The position numbers and the translations under genes were made by a program. A DNA stretch of 62,168 nucleotides, taken from positions 1 through 62,168 of the forward strand of contig JAJDAQ010000156.1 of NCBI GenBank assembly GCA_029261815.1, in the 5' to 3' direction. This DNA comes from Deltaproteobacteria bacterium. Lineage in GTDB: Bacteria; Myxococcota_A; UBA9160; UBA6930. This document shows positions 46,420 to 54,338 of this stretch, one piece after another (within the stretch, counting starts at the first letter, position 1; each line of letters starts with the position of its first letter). The notes below the pieces were generated by a model. The model was not told the origin of the DNA. It did not search any database and saw only the letters and a list, made by a program, of their open reading frames with translations.

Positions 46420-47043
46420 GTGGCAGGAATCGACGCGCTCCTCGAGATCATGGCGAAGCTCCGCGACCCTGAGACGGGCTGTCCTTGGGACGTGGAGCAG
46501 ACCTTTGCATCGATCGCTCCCTACACGATCGAAGAAGCGTATGAAGTCGACGACGCGATCCGGCGCAACGACATCGAAGGGCTCTGTGACGAGCTCGGCG
46601 ATCTGCTGCTTCAGGTCGTGTTCCACGCCCGGATGGCCCAGGAGCTCGGACATTTTGCTTTCGCAGACGTGGTCGACGCGGTCTGCGAGAAGATGGTCCG
46701 TCGGCACCCGCATGTCTTCGCCGACGCGGAAGTCGAGGACGCCGCTGCGCAGACCCGAAACTGGGAAACGATCAAGGCTGCCGAACGCACGGCCCGCGGC
46801 GAGACCCAGCATCCGCTCGACGCGATTCCGGTGACGTTGCCTGCATTGACCCGCGCCGCGAAGTTGCAACGCCGCGCCGCGCGCGCCGGCTTCCCGGTGG
46901 AGGCCCCCGATGAGGGAGACATCGGACAACGGCTCTTCGCGCTCGTGGCCGAAGCGAACGCGACCGGCGTGGATCCCGAGCAAGCGCTGCGTGATGTCGC
47001 CGAGCGTTTCCGCGCTTCGATCCGCGAGGAGCCTGAAGGATGA
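46420..47043 (+). CDS. mazG: Nucleoside triphosphate pyrophosphohydrolase MazG
   Basis: 207 aa from a GTG. MazG hydrolyses (deoxy)nucleoside triphosphates, and lowers ppGpp in E. coli. The helical all-alpha NTP-PPase signature is visible: LRDPETGCPWDVEQTFASI, then EEAYEVDDAI, DELGDLLLQVVFHARMAQE, and RRHPHVFADA with NWETIKAAER. It is shorter than the two-domain E. coli MazG (263 aa), with an abbreviated C-terminal module. It overlaps yjbQ by 4 nt (ATGA). Confidence 0.93.
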   Translation: MAGIDALLEIMAKLRDPETGCPWDVEQTFASIAPYTIEEAYEVDDAIRRNDIEGLCDELGDLLLQVVFHARMAQELGHFAFADVVDAVCEKMVRRHPHVFADAEVEDAAAQTRNWETIKAAERTARGETQHPLDAIPVTLPALTRAAKLQRRAARAGFPVEAPDEGDIGQRLFALVAEANATGVDPEQALRDVAERFRASIREEPEG

Positions 47044-47453
47044 TCCACGAGATCGTGGTGGAGGCGAGGGGCCGCGGCATGCACGAGTTCACGTCGCAGG
47101 TGAATCAGGTCGTGGGCGCGGCTCCGGCAGGGGATGGCCTGTGCACCCTCTTTCTCCGTCACACTTCCGCGAGTCTCCTGATCCAGGAAAACGCAGACCC
47201 TTCGGCTCAACGCGACCTCGAGCAATGGCTCGCGCGGCTGGTGCCAGAGGACGATCCGCTCTACACCCATACCGCCGAGGGGCCGGACGACATGCCCGCC
47301 CACATCAAGGCCGCGCTCACTGCCACGACCCTGGGGATTCCATTCCAGCGGGGCCGCCTGTTGCTCGGAACGTGGCAGGGTGTCTTCCTCTTCGAACATC
47401 GCGACCGCGGCGGACCCCGCAGCGTCGTCGCCCACATCGCCGCATCCGGCTGA
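47040..47453 (+). CDS. yjbQ: YjbQ/UPF0047 family protein
   Basis: 137 aa, the usual size. The family motifs are intact: LFLRHTSASLLIQENADPS, YTHTAEGPDDMPAHIKAAL and GTWQGVFLFEHR. E. coli YjbQ has weak thiamine-phosphate synthase activity and members bind metal through the conserved His; the true role is unsettled. It is coupled to mazG by a 4-nt overlap and followed 10 nt later by the PPOX gene. Confidence 0.92.
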   Translation: MIHEIVVEARGRGMHEFTSQVNQVVGAAPAGDGLCTLFLRHTSASLLIQENADPSAQRDLEQWLARLVPEDDPLYTHTAEGPDDMPAHIKAALTATTLGIPFQRGRLLLGTWQGVFLFEHRDRGGPRSVVAHIAASG

Positions 47454-47463
47454 AGGAGTTTCC

Positions 47464-47937
47464 ATGTCCCGCCGTGACCAGATCCGCATGACCGAAGACG
47501 AGTTGAAGGCCTACCTCGATGGTGCCCAGACGATGATCATCACCACGATTGGCAAGGATGGTGTGCCGCATCCAATGCCGATGTGGTTCGGCATCGAAGA
47601 CGATGGCGCCGTCGTCATGACCACGTTCACCAAGAGCCAGAAGATCGCGAACATCGAACGCGACCCACGCGTCTCGCTGCTCGTCGAGTCCGGTAGCGTT
47701 TACGCCGAGCTCCAGGGCGTCGTCATCTATGGCGACGCGGAATTGGTGCGCGACACCGAACAGGTGACCGACATCCTCGTACGCGTGAGTTCCCGAAGCA
47801 TCGACGGCATGGGTGACGCCAACGCGGACCAGATCCGTGCGGGTGTTGCGGTGACGGCTCCAAAGCGGACCGGCATCCGCATCCGGCCGACGCGCACGGT
47901 GAGCTGGAATCACAACAAGCTCGCGGGCGTCTATTAG
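47464..47937 (+). CDS. PPOX-class (pyridoxamine oxidase/F420-type) split-barrel flavoprotein
   Basis: 157 aa from an ATG with GAAGGAG upstream. The split beta-barrel signatures are MIITTIGKDGVPHPMPMWFGIED and TFTKSQKIANIERDPRVSLLVE, of the Rv1155-like F420-dependent PPOX group. The C-terminal RIRPTRTVSWNHNKLAG ends the fold. It may reduce substrates with F420 or FMN. It is the third gene of the mazG-yjbQ-PPOX operon and lies about 1.1 kb from the Ddn-like gene. Confidence 0.82.
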   Translation: MSRRDQIRMTEDELKAYLDGAQTMIITTIGKDGVPHPMPMWFGIEDDGAVVMTTFTKSQKIANIERDPRVSLLVESGSVYAELQGVVIYGDAELVRDTEQVTDILVRVSSRSIDGMGDANADQIRAGVAVTAPKRTGIRIRPTRTVSWNHNKLAGVY

Positions 47938-47963
47938 GCCGTAGCAAGCACGCAACTGCCCGG

Positions 47964-47980
47964 TTTACGTAGGATTTACG
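47964..47980 (+). promoter_or_regulatory. Direct repeats TTTACG, 11 bp apart, upstream of the two-component operon
   Basis: TTTACG at 47964-47969 and again at 47975-47980 are spaced one helical turn apart, as in PhoB/OmpR-type half-sites. They lie about 20-35 bp upstream of the -10 (48001-48006), where an activator would touch RNA polymerase. Confidence 0.5.
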
Positions 47981-48000
47981 ACAAGCGCGCAACCGCGCTC

Positions 48001-48006
48001 TACACT
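48001..48006 (+). promoter_or_regulatory. TAnnnT (-10-like) before the response regulator gene
   Basis: TACACT ends 8 nt before the ATG at 48015. No -35 consensus exists; the TTTACG repeats upstream suggest activator-dependent transcription. Confidence 0.45.
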
Positions 48007-48014
48007 TTCCCCGG

Positions 48015-48707
48015 ATGCCTGCTGCGAAACCCCGGATCCTGGTCGTCGAAGACGAGCCCGCCATCCTGGCGGGTCTCCTCGATGTGCTGCGCATGCGCGA
48101 CTACGACGCGACCGGGGTCGACGATGGGGAGTCGGGCCTGGAGCAGGGGCGCGACCCGTCGGTCGACCTCGTATTGCTCGACGTCATGCTCCCGGGGATT
48201 TCAGGTCTCGAAGTCTGCGAGGGACTTCGCCGCGAGCGACCGAACCTGCCGATCCTGATGTTGACCGCGCGCGGTTCCGAGGACGACGTGCTGCAAGGCT
48301 TTCAGCACGGAGCAGATGACTACGTCACGAAACCCTTCTCCCTTGCCGAACTGATTGCGCGGGTCGAGGCGTTGTTGCGCCGCCGCGTGTCACGGGGCGA
48401 CGCGGTCCTGGCGCCGTTCGAAGTCGGGCCGTTCGCGGTCGACCCCGAACGGATGCGTGCCTGCGCGGATGGCGAAGAAGTGGAGCTCACACGTCGCGAA
48501 GTCGACATGCTCGCCCTGTTCTCGCGAGAATCGGGACGCATCGTGAGCCGGCGTGCGTTGTTGCATGAGGTGTGGGGGATGGAGGGTGCCGAGCGTGTCG
48601 AGACCCGAACCGTCGACATGCACATCGCCAAACTTCGCAAGAAACTCGGCTCCGCCCGCAACCTGATCGAGACGATCAGGGGCGAAGGCTACCGGCTGGT
48701 GGCCTAG
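48015..48707 (+). CDS. OmpR/PhoB-family response regulator
   Basis: 230 aa. The receiver has VVEDEPA, phosphoacceptor Asp in LVLLDVMLPGISG near residue 56 and the Lys of VTKPFSLAEL. The winged-helix output domain carries VELTRREVDMLALFSRESGRIVSRRALLHEVWG (two adjoining parts), then RTVDMHIAKLRKKL with the usual GEGYRL end. It sits directly before a histidine kinase whose TTG lies 4 nt after its stop, so they form one operon. Confidence 0.95.
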   Translation: MPAAKPRILVVEDEPAILAGLLDVLRMRDYDATGVDDGESGLEQGRDPSVDLVLLDVMLPGISGLEVCEGLRRERPNLPILMLTARGSEDDVLQGFQHGADDYVTKPFSLAELIARVEALLRRRVSRGDAVLAPFEVGPFAVDPERMRACADGEEVELTRREVDMLALFSRESGRIVSRRALLHEVWGMEGAERVETRTVDMHIAKLRKKLGSARNLIETIRGEGYRLVA

Positions 48708-48710
48708 CGC

Positions 48711-50636
48711 TTGCGTCGGGTTCGCATCGCCTTCGTGCTCCTCGTGCTCGGCCTTTCGATCGCGATGGGATGGTTGATCCAGCGCGCGCTCGGTGGGCTC
48801 CAGATCCAGCGCGAGGCGCAGAACCGGGCGGTGGCTGAGCGAGTCTTCGACGAGATGGAGCGCGCGCTGTCGGACTTCCTGCAGACCGAAGACGAGCGCT
48901 CCTATCGGCAGTACTCGTTCTACTACACGCCCGATGGAGCGCCATCGGACGTTCGTGTGTTGTCGCCACTTGCCGGGGAGCCCGGGTCGCCGTTCGTCGT
49001 TGGCTACTTCCAACTCGAGCCGGATGGCCAGGTGCGAACTCCCCTCCTCCCCGAGGACCGCGCGGGGGCCGAGGCCGCCGGCGATTTCGTGCTCTCGCTC
49101 GACCGTGAGGTGCGCGCTGCGCGGGTGCTCGAAGTCGCTTCGGCCCTGATCCTCGGGAACGGCGGAGAAGAGGCGCGATTTCCGGCCCTGAGTATCTCGC
49201 AGGCACCGGGAACGACGAGGAAGCTCGGCGCGTCCGGTGGGTTCGTGCGCCAACGCGCTTCGGGGATCGATGATGCGACGTCCGATGCATACGAAGTTCT
49301 CCAGCAGCTCAATCGGGGCGCTCGCGATCGCGCGGATCGTTTGAAGAAGGTCGAACCCGAGAGCGGTCGGTTCGATCTGGAGTCGAAGGCTTCCACCGTC
49401 GAAGAAGGCCTGGCATCCGAGGCCGATGCGCTCGTCGTTGGCGACGCCCAGGTGTCCCGCACGCCCCAGTCCGTGGCGGTTGCCCAGGCGCGCGATCGGC
49501 TCGAGGCCCTGCCTGGGGCGCGGCAGCGCCTCGCGCGGCTACCGGCTCGCGTTACCGTGGACCCGTTCCTGGGTCGGGAGGGGCCGGATGGTCTCTTCGT
49601 CCTACTCCGTACGGTGATCGTGGACGAACGTGGAATCCGGCAAGGCATCGTTCTCGAACTCGACGAGTTGATCCGGTCGCTTCGCGATCGTTCGCTTGTC
49701 GAAGGTGCCTTCGAGGGCGATGCCATCGAACTCGCGTTCGCGGCCGACGTGATCGGAACCGACCGCCCCCAGTACCGTCACCGCTTCGGCGAGCCGTTTG
49801 ACACGCTGACGATCGACTTGGTCCTGGCGCCCCTTGGCGATGTGGCGGGCGGGAGCGCCGTCGCAGTGCTCTCGGCGTTGTCGCTCGGCGTGATGGGGCT
49901 CGCGCTGTTCGCCCTCTACCGGATGGTGGCGGTGACGGTTGCGTTCGCCGAACGCCGCAGCAACTTCGTGGCCGCTGTGTCTCACGAACTCAAGACACCC
50001 CTTACGGCCATTCGCATGTACGGTGAGATGTTGCGGGACGGACTCGTCCCAAACGAAGAGAAACAGCAAGAGTACTACCGATCGATCACGGCTGAGTCCG
50101 AACGCCTTTCGCGACTCATCAACAATGTCCTCGAGTTTTCGCGTCTGGAACGCGGCGCGCGAGAGGTCGATCTACGCGTCGGCGATGTGACGCCGGTGCT
50201 GCGTGAGGCGATCGAGCTGCTCGGTCCGAACGCAGAGCAGCGTGGCCACCCGCTTTCGCTCGAAGTCAGCGGGGAATTGCCGGCAGTGGCGTTCGAACGC
50301 GATGCGCTGCTCCAGGTCCTGTTCAACCTGGTTGACAACTCACTCAAGTACGCGGCCGATGCCGAGCAGCGCGGAATCGAAGTCAGTGCGAAGCGGCAGG
50401 GCCGAGGGGTGCGGATCACGGTTCGCGACCACGGACCCGGCATCTCGGCGGAACACGCCTCCCATATTCTCGAACCCTTCTATCGCGGCGAAACCGAGCT
50501 GACGCGAAGGACGCAGGGCACGGGGATCGGACTCGCTCTCGTCGACGGCCTGGTTCGGGAGATGGACGCGTCGATCGAACTTGGAAACGCGGACGGCGGC
50601 GGCTTCTTCGCCGCCGTGGAGATCGGCGTCTCCTGA
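48711..50636 (+). CDS. Membrane sensor histidine kinase with large periplasmic domain
   Basis: 641 aa from a TTG right after the regulator stop. One helix near residues 4-24 (IAFVLLVLGLSIAMGWLI) and a second at about 383-403 (VLSALSLGVMGLALFALY) frame a periplasmic region of about 355 residues, unusually large and of unrecognised fold. The H-box VSHELKTPLTAI gives His425. ATP-binding boxes: LVDNSLKYA (N), DHGPGIS (G1), LEPFYRG (F) and GTGIGLALV (G2). The signal it senses is unknown. It is the cognate kinase of the adjoining regulator. Confidence 0.92.
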   Translation: MRRVRIAFVLLVLGLSIAMGWLIQRALGGLQIQREAQNRAVAERVFDEMERALSDFLQTEDERSYRQYSFYYTPDGAPSDVRVLSPLAGEPGSPFVVGYFQLEPDGQVRTPLLPEDRAGAEAAGDFVLSLDREVRAARVLEVASALILGNGGEEARFPALSISQAPGTTRKLGASGGFVRQRASGIDDATSDAYEVLQQLNRGARDRADRLKKVEPESGRFDLESKASTVEEGLASEADALVVGDAQVSRTPQSVAVAQARDRLEALPGARQRLARLPARVTVDPFLGREGPDGLFVLLRTVIVDERGIRQGIVLELDELIRSLRDRSLVEGAFEGDAIELAFAADVIGTDRPQYRHRFGEPFDTLTIDLVLAPLGDVAGGSAVAVLSALSLGVMGLALFALYRMVAVTVAFAERRSNFVAAVSHELKTPLTAIRMYGEMLRDGLVPNEEKQQEYYRSITAESERLSRLINNVLEFSRLERGAREVDLRVGDVTPVLREAIELLGPNAEQRGHPLSLEVSGELPAVAFERDALLQVLFNLVDNSLKYAADAEQRGIEVSAKRQGRGVRITVRDHGPGISAEHASHILEPFYRGETELTRRTQGTGIGLALVDGLVREMDASIELGNADGGGFFAAVEIGVS

Positions 50637-50646
50637 CGACGAGCGA

Positions 50647-51258
50647 CTAACGTTCGATCGCGAAAACGTCGAGCGTCAGTGGTCCATGTGCGCCAAAGAC
50701 CAGGCTCTGCTCGATATCGGCGGTCTTGGAGGGACCGCTGATCCATGTCACGTGATGGTGATCGAGAGCGTTCGCCGGCAGTCCGTCAAAGGCGTCGTGA
50801 AAGCTCGTCACTACCCGCTTCGGATCGACCACCAGGATCAGGTGGCGACACAGCACAGCGAGCGCACGGTGAGGTGCATCCGCGCCGCAGACCGCAACGG
50901 CGCCATTCTCGGCGCATGCGATCTCGCCCCGCACGATTGCGACCGCGACGTCGGCGAACGCGTGCGGAAGCCCGCCGGAAGGGGCGACGTCCCAGGGGCC
51001 ATGTCCGACTTCCGCGGCCGCGCTGGCTTCCGCGACGATACGGCCGCCGTCGGCAAGTTCCGTGGCACGGAGACGCAGCGCCGGGCCCGCCGCACTTGGC
51101 GAGTAGGGTCCCGCCGGCTCTCCGCCGACGGATGTCAGTCGATCGGCGAACGCATCCCAGCCTCCGGGGCCGTCGGGGGCACGGTAGGCGCCCGGATGGC
51201 GCTCCTTGTGAAGGACGGCATTGCGGATGCGCGCGAGCACGATCTCACGATCATTCAT
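50647..51258 (-). CDS. lutC: LutC-like LUD-domain protein
   Basis: 203 aa. The LUD fold of LutC, which works with LutA and LutB in L-lactate oxidation. VAVAIVRGEIACAENGAVAVCG is the family stretch, followed by LCRHLILVVDPKRVV and WISGPSKTADIEQSLVFGAHGP, the latter characteristic. The ATG at 51258 overlaps lutB by 8 nt. It is last of the hslO-lutA-lutB-lutC operon. Confidence 0.92.
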   Translation of the reverse strand: MNDREIVLARIRNAVLHKERHPGAYRAPDGPGGWDAFADRLTSVGGEPAGPYSPSAAGPALRLRATELADGGRIVAEASAAAEVGHGPWDVAPSGGLPHAFADVAVAIVRGEIACAENGAVAVCGADAPHRALAVLCRHLILVVDPKRVVTSFHDAFDGLPANALDHHHVTWISGPSKTADIEQSLVFGAHGPLTLDVFAIER

Positions 51259-52624
51259 CGGCGGAGCCTCGGCGTTCGCGCCACTGGTCGCGGAACCGCT
51301 CTCCCGGGTGCGCGGGGAGTTCCCGACTGGAGAGCCACGGCTCTGCCGGATTGCCTCGAAAGCGGCGCCCCAGCAGACCCCAGACGGAGCGCGCCGCGCG
51401 TCCCGCAAGATCGAAGCGGCGGGCCGAGCCCATTGCCCACGCTGCCATCCGCGTCGCGATTCGTTCGCCTGGGCCGGCAGTCCGGACTTCGCCCCGCCAC
51501 GTCAGGAGCTGGTCGTGCAGGTTGATGCCGACCGGACAGACGGCCGTACAGCTTCCGCATAACGACGAGGCATGAGCGAGTTCGGCGCCGCCCTGTTTCG
51601 CGCGAACGCCGGGTGCCAGGACGGCCCCGATCGGTCCGGGGATTGGCTGGTCGTAGGCGTGGCCGCCGGCCCGTCGGTAGACCGGACACGTGTTGAGGCA
51701 TGCACCGCATCGGATGCAGCCGAGCGCCCGCTTGTGCGCGTCGCTGGCCAGGAGTTCGGTGCGGCCATTGTCCACGAGGACGATGTGAAGCTCGGCATCC
51801 GCACGGGGCCCCGTCACCATGCTGGTGTAGACCGAGACAGGCTGTCCGGTCGCGCTCCGAGCAAGGAGGCGCAGGAAGACGGGTAGGTCGCTCATCGACG
51901 GAACGAGCTTCTCGATTCCCATGCATGCGATGTGCAGCCCGGGCAGGCTCATTCCCAGGTCGGCGTTCCCCTCGTTGGTCACGACCACGAGCGAGCCGGT
52001 CTCGGCGACCGCAAAGTTTGCACCCGTGATCGCGGCGTCCGCCTCGAGGAAATGTTTGCGGAGGTCTGCGCGCGCGAGTCGCGTGAGCCGCTCGGGGTCG
52101 GACTCGCCGGCCGGTGTTCCCATCGTGCGGTGGAAGAGTTCGCCGACCTCGTGCCGTGACCAGTGGATTGCAGGGACGATCAGATGGGATGGCGGTTCGT
52201 TCGCGAGTTGGACGATGCGTTCGCCCAGGTCGGTGTCGACTACTTCGATGCCGCGTCCTTCGAGAGCGTCGTTGAGGCCGCACTCTTCGGTGAGCATGGA
52301 CTTGCTCTTCACGACCTTGTGCACGTCGCGCGCCGCCAATAACTCCGACACGATCTGGTTGGCGCTCTTGGCATCCGCGGCCCAGTGGACACGGGCACCG
52401 GCCGCACGCGCGGCCTCTTCAAACTGCACCAACAGCGTATCGAGGTGGTCGAGAACGTGGGCCTTGATTGCAGCGGCCTGGCCGCGCAGGGCTTCCCAGT
52501 CCGGTACCTCGGCCACCGCCAGGTCTCGCCGCCGTCGGAGATCGAACACGGCGGTGTCGTGCCACTCCACGCGAGCGTCATCGGGCAGGACTTCGCGGGC
52601 GCGCTCGTCGAATCGAGCGCTCAT
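51251..52624 (-). CDS. lutB: LutB-like iron-sulfur protein
   Basis: 457 aa. It has a LUD domain and two ferredoxin-like [4Fe-4S] motifs: CIRCGACLNTCPVY and CGSCTAVCPVGINL. The N-terminal KSKSMLTEECGLNDALEGRGI and MGIEKLVPSMSDLPVFLRLLARSATG are typical. LutB is the electron-transfer core of the LutABC L-lactate oxidising complex. It overlaps lutA by 4 nt (ATGA). Confidence 0.94.
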   Translation of the reverse strand: MSARFDERAREVLPDDARVEWHDTAVFDLRRRRDLAVAEVPDWEALRGQAAAIKAHVLDHLDTLLVQFEEAARAAGARVHWAADAKSANQIVSELLAARDVHKVVKSKSMLTEECGLNDALEGRGIEVVDTDLGERIVQLANEPPSHLIVPAIHWSRHEVGELFHRTMGTPAGESDPERLTRLARADLRKHFLEADAAITGANFAVAETGSLVVVTNEGNADLGMSLPGLHIACMGIEKLVPSMSDLPVFLRLLARSATGQPVSVYTSMVTGPRADAELHIVLVDNGRTELLASDAHKRALGCIRCGACLNTCPVYRRAGGHAYDQPIPGPIGAVLAPGVRAKQGGAELAHASSLCGSCTAVCPVGINLHDQLLTWRGEVRTAGPGERIATRMAAWAMGSARRFDLAGRAARSVWGLLGRRFRGNPAEPWLSSRELPAHPGERFRDQWRERRGSADE

Positions 52625-53376
52625 GCCGGTGCCCGCCCGGCAAGAACCTGGGCGAGATGAATGGGCCGCGGGCCCTTGCCCGCCCGTGCGCGCAGGCCTT
52701 CCAGATGCAACAGACAGCTCACGTCGGTGCCGACGACGAACTCGGCCCCGGAAAAACCAGCGAGGCGGGACTTTCCCATTCGGGCAGAGACCTCGGGATA
52801 CTTCACGGCAAAGGTCCCGCCGAATCCGCAGCAGTCATCGGCTCGGTCCGGCGTCACGCGTTCGAGACCCTCGACCTTGTCCAATAGCAAGGACACGGCA
52901 TCGCGGGTCTCTGGAGCGTCGGGTCCTTGCTCGGAACCCGGGGCAAGACCGAGGTCGCGCAACCCGTGACAACTCTGCAAGACGGCGACGCGATGGGGGA
53001 ACCGTGCGCCCAGGGTCTCGACGCGTAGTTCATCGACGAGAAATTCCGCGAGTTCGTACGTCCGTGTGCGGCACTGTGCGTCGGGGCCCTGGGGGTCGAT
53101 GCCGAGTTCGGCGAACCGGTTCCTGACTGTTGCGACACAGCTTCCTGAGGGGGATACGACGGTCTCGTGTTTGGCGAAGCGTTCGCAGTGCCGTGCGGCC
53201 AGCCGCTTCGCCTCACGCCGGGCGCCCGTATTCAGGAACGGCTGTCCGCAGCAGGTCTGGTCCGCTTCATAGTGGACGCGGCAGCCTGCGCGTTCGAGAA
53301 CATCGACGGTGTCCCAGGCAACCTGCGGCGAGAGCTGGTCGACATAACACGGAACGAAAAGCGCTACGTCTCGCAC
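52621..53376 (-). CDS. lutA: LutA-like CCG-domain protein
   Basis: 251 aa from a GTG three bases after the hslO stop. It has two CCG-type motifs, ADQTCCGQPFLNTG and DDCCGFGGTFAVKYPEVS, which bind Fe-S clusters or heterodisulfide-like sites. The lead LFVPCYVDQLSPQVAWDTVDVLERAGC is typical. LutA is the third subunit of the lactate utilisation complex. Confidence 0.93.
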   Translation of the reverse strand: MRDVALFVPCYVDQLSPQVAWDTVDVLERAGCRVHYEADQTCCGQPFLNTGARREAKRLAARHCERFAKHETVVSPSGSCVATVRNRFAELGIDPQGPDAQCRTRTYELAEFLVDELRVETLGARFPHRVAVLQSCHGLRDLGLAPGSEQGPDAPETRDAVSLLLDKVEGLERVTPDRADDCCGFGGTFAVKYPEVSARMGKSRLAGFSGAEFVVGTDVSCLLHLEGLRARAGKGPRPIHLAQVLAGRAPA

Positions 53377-53379
53377 GAT

Positions 53380-54264
53380 TCAGTCGCTCACCAGCAAGGC
53401 CAGCGCCTGCTCCGGGGAAACTTCGTAACGCTCGGCACAGAATTCGCAGCGGACCTCGAGGGCCTCGCCCTCGGCCGCGGCGGCGTCGAGGTCCTCGCGG
53501 CCGAGCAGGGCCACGGCTCGCGTCACGCGCTCGATGCTGCATCCGCAGTGGTAGACCGCCGGGTCTCGGCGGAGTTCCCGTCCGCCGAGGTCCTGGAGCA
53601 ACGCATCGCAGAGTCCCGCGACGTCACCACCGGCGGCGAGCCAGTCCGTTGGGGCACCGACCATTCGGACATTTGCTTCGAGTTTCGCCACAGCGTCTTC
53701 GGACGCGCCCGGGAGGGCCTGCGCCAGGAAGCCGACCGCATGAACGACCTCGCCGTCTTCGTCGACCGCGACACCGAGAGCGAGCGCCGACGGCGTCTGT
53801 TCACTTTCGGCGAGATAGAGGGCGAGGTCCTCGGCGACCTCGCCCGCTGTGATCGGGACGATTCCGGTATAGGGTTCGCGCCAACCGGGCCGGTGGCGGA
53901 CCACGGTGACTTCACCGAAGCCAATGCCCGACGCCACATCGAGGCGTCCGTGCCTCGCCGGAAGCTGGGCCTCTGGGTGTGTGACATAGCCGCGTACCCG
54001 AGCGTCGCAGTCGGCGAGGGCGACCACGTGGCCGAGCGGGCCATTTCCCCGAAACCGGATCTGCACGGTTTCTTCGTCCTTGCCAGCGGCGCCCAGGAGA
54101 AGTGCGCCGAGGAGCGTGCGACCGAGAGCGACCGTGCCCAGGGTGCGACATTCGTGCCGTGCGGCAGCTTCGGCCACCAGCGCACGGCCTGAGACGGCTC
54201 GGACCGACAGGCTCCCATCGGCGGAGAGAAAACGGACCAGGACATCGGGGGACAGGGCGACCAC
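53380..54264 (-). CDS. hslO: Redox-regulated chaperone Hsp33
   Basis: 294 aa from a GTG; TAAGCT lies 7 nt upstream. Hsp33 holds unfolding proteins under oxidative stress and is switched on when its C-terminal cysteines lose zinc. All four are present: CGCS and CEFC. N-terminal GRTLLGALLLGAAGKDEETVQIRFRGNGPLG fits the family (two adjoining parts). It leads the lut operon, 3 nt before lutA, an unusual pairing. Confidence 0.94.
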   Translation of the reverse strand: MVALSPDVLVRFLSADGSLSVRAVSGRALVAEAAARHECRTLGTVALGRTLLGALLLGAAGKDEETVQIRFRGNGPLGHVVALADCDARVRGYVTHPEAQLPARHGRLDVASGIGFGEVTVVRHRPGWREPYTGIVPITAGEVAEDLALYLAESEQTPSALALGVAVDEDGEVVHAVGFLAQALPGASEDAVAKLEANVRMVGAPTDWLAAGGDVAGLCDALLQDLGGRELRRDPAVYHCGCSIERVTRAVALLGREDLDAAAAEGEALEVRCEFCAERYEVSPEQALALLVSD

Positions 54265-54271
54265 GCCCGCG

Positions 54272-54277
54272 AGCTTA
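54272..54277 (-). promoter_or_regulatory. TAnnnT (-10-like) 7 nt before hslO
   Basis: Minus-strand TAAGCT ends 7 nt before the GTG. No ribosome binding site is visible. Confidence 0.4.
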
Positions 54278-54323
54278 GGGAACGCCTCGCACGGACTCCC
54301 CTCTATCCCGCGATGCCGGGTGC

Positions 54324-54329
54324 TACGGT
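54324..54329 (+). promoter_or_regulatory. TAnnnT (-10-like) 9 nt before the hydrolase start
   Basis: TACGGT ends 9 nt before the ATG at 54339. No Shine-Dalgarno and no -35 box are visible. Confidence 0.3.
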
Positions 54330-54338
54330 CGCCGACGC

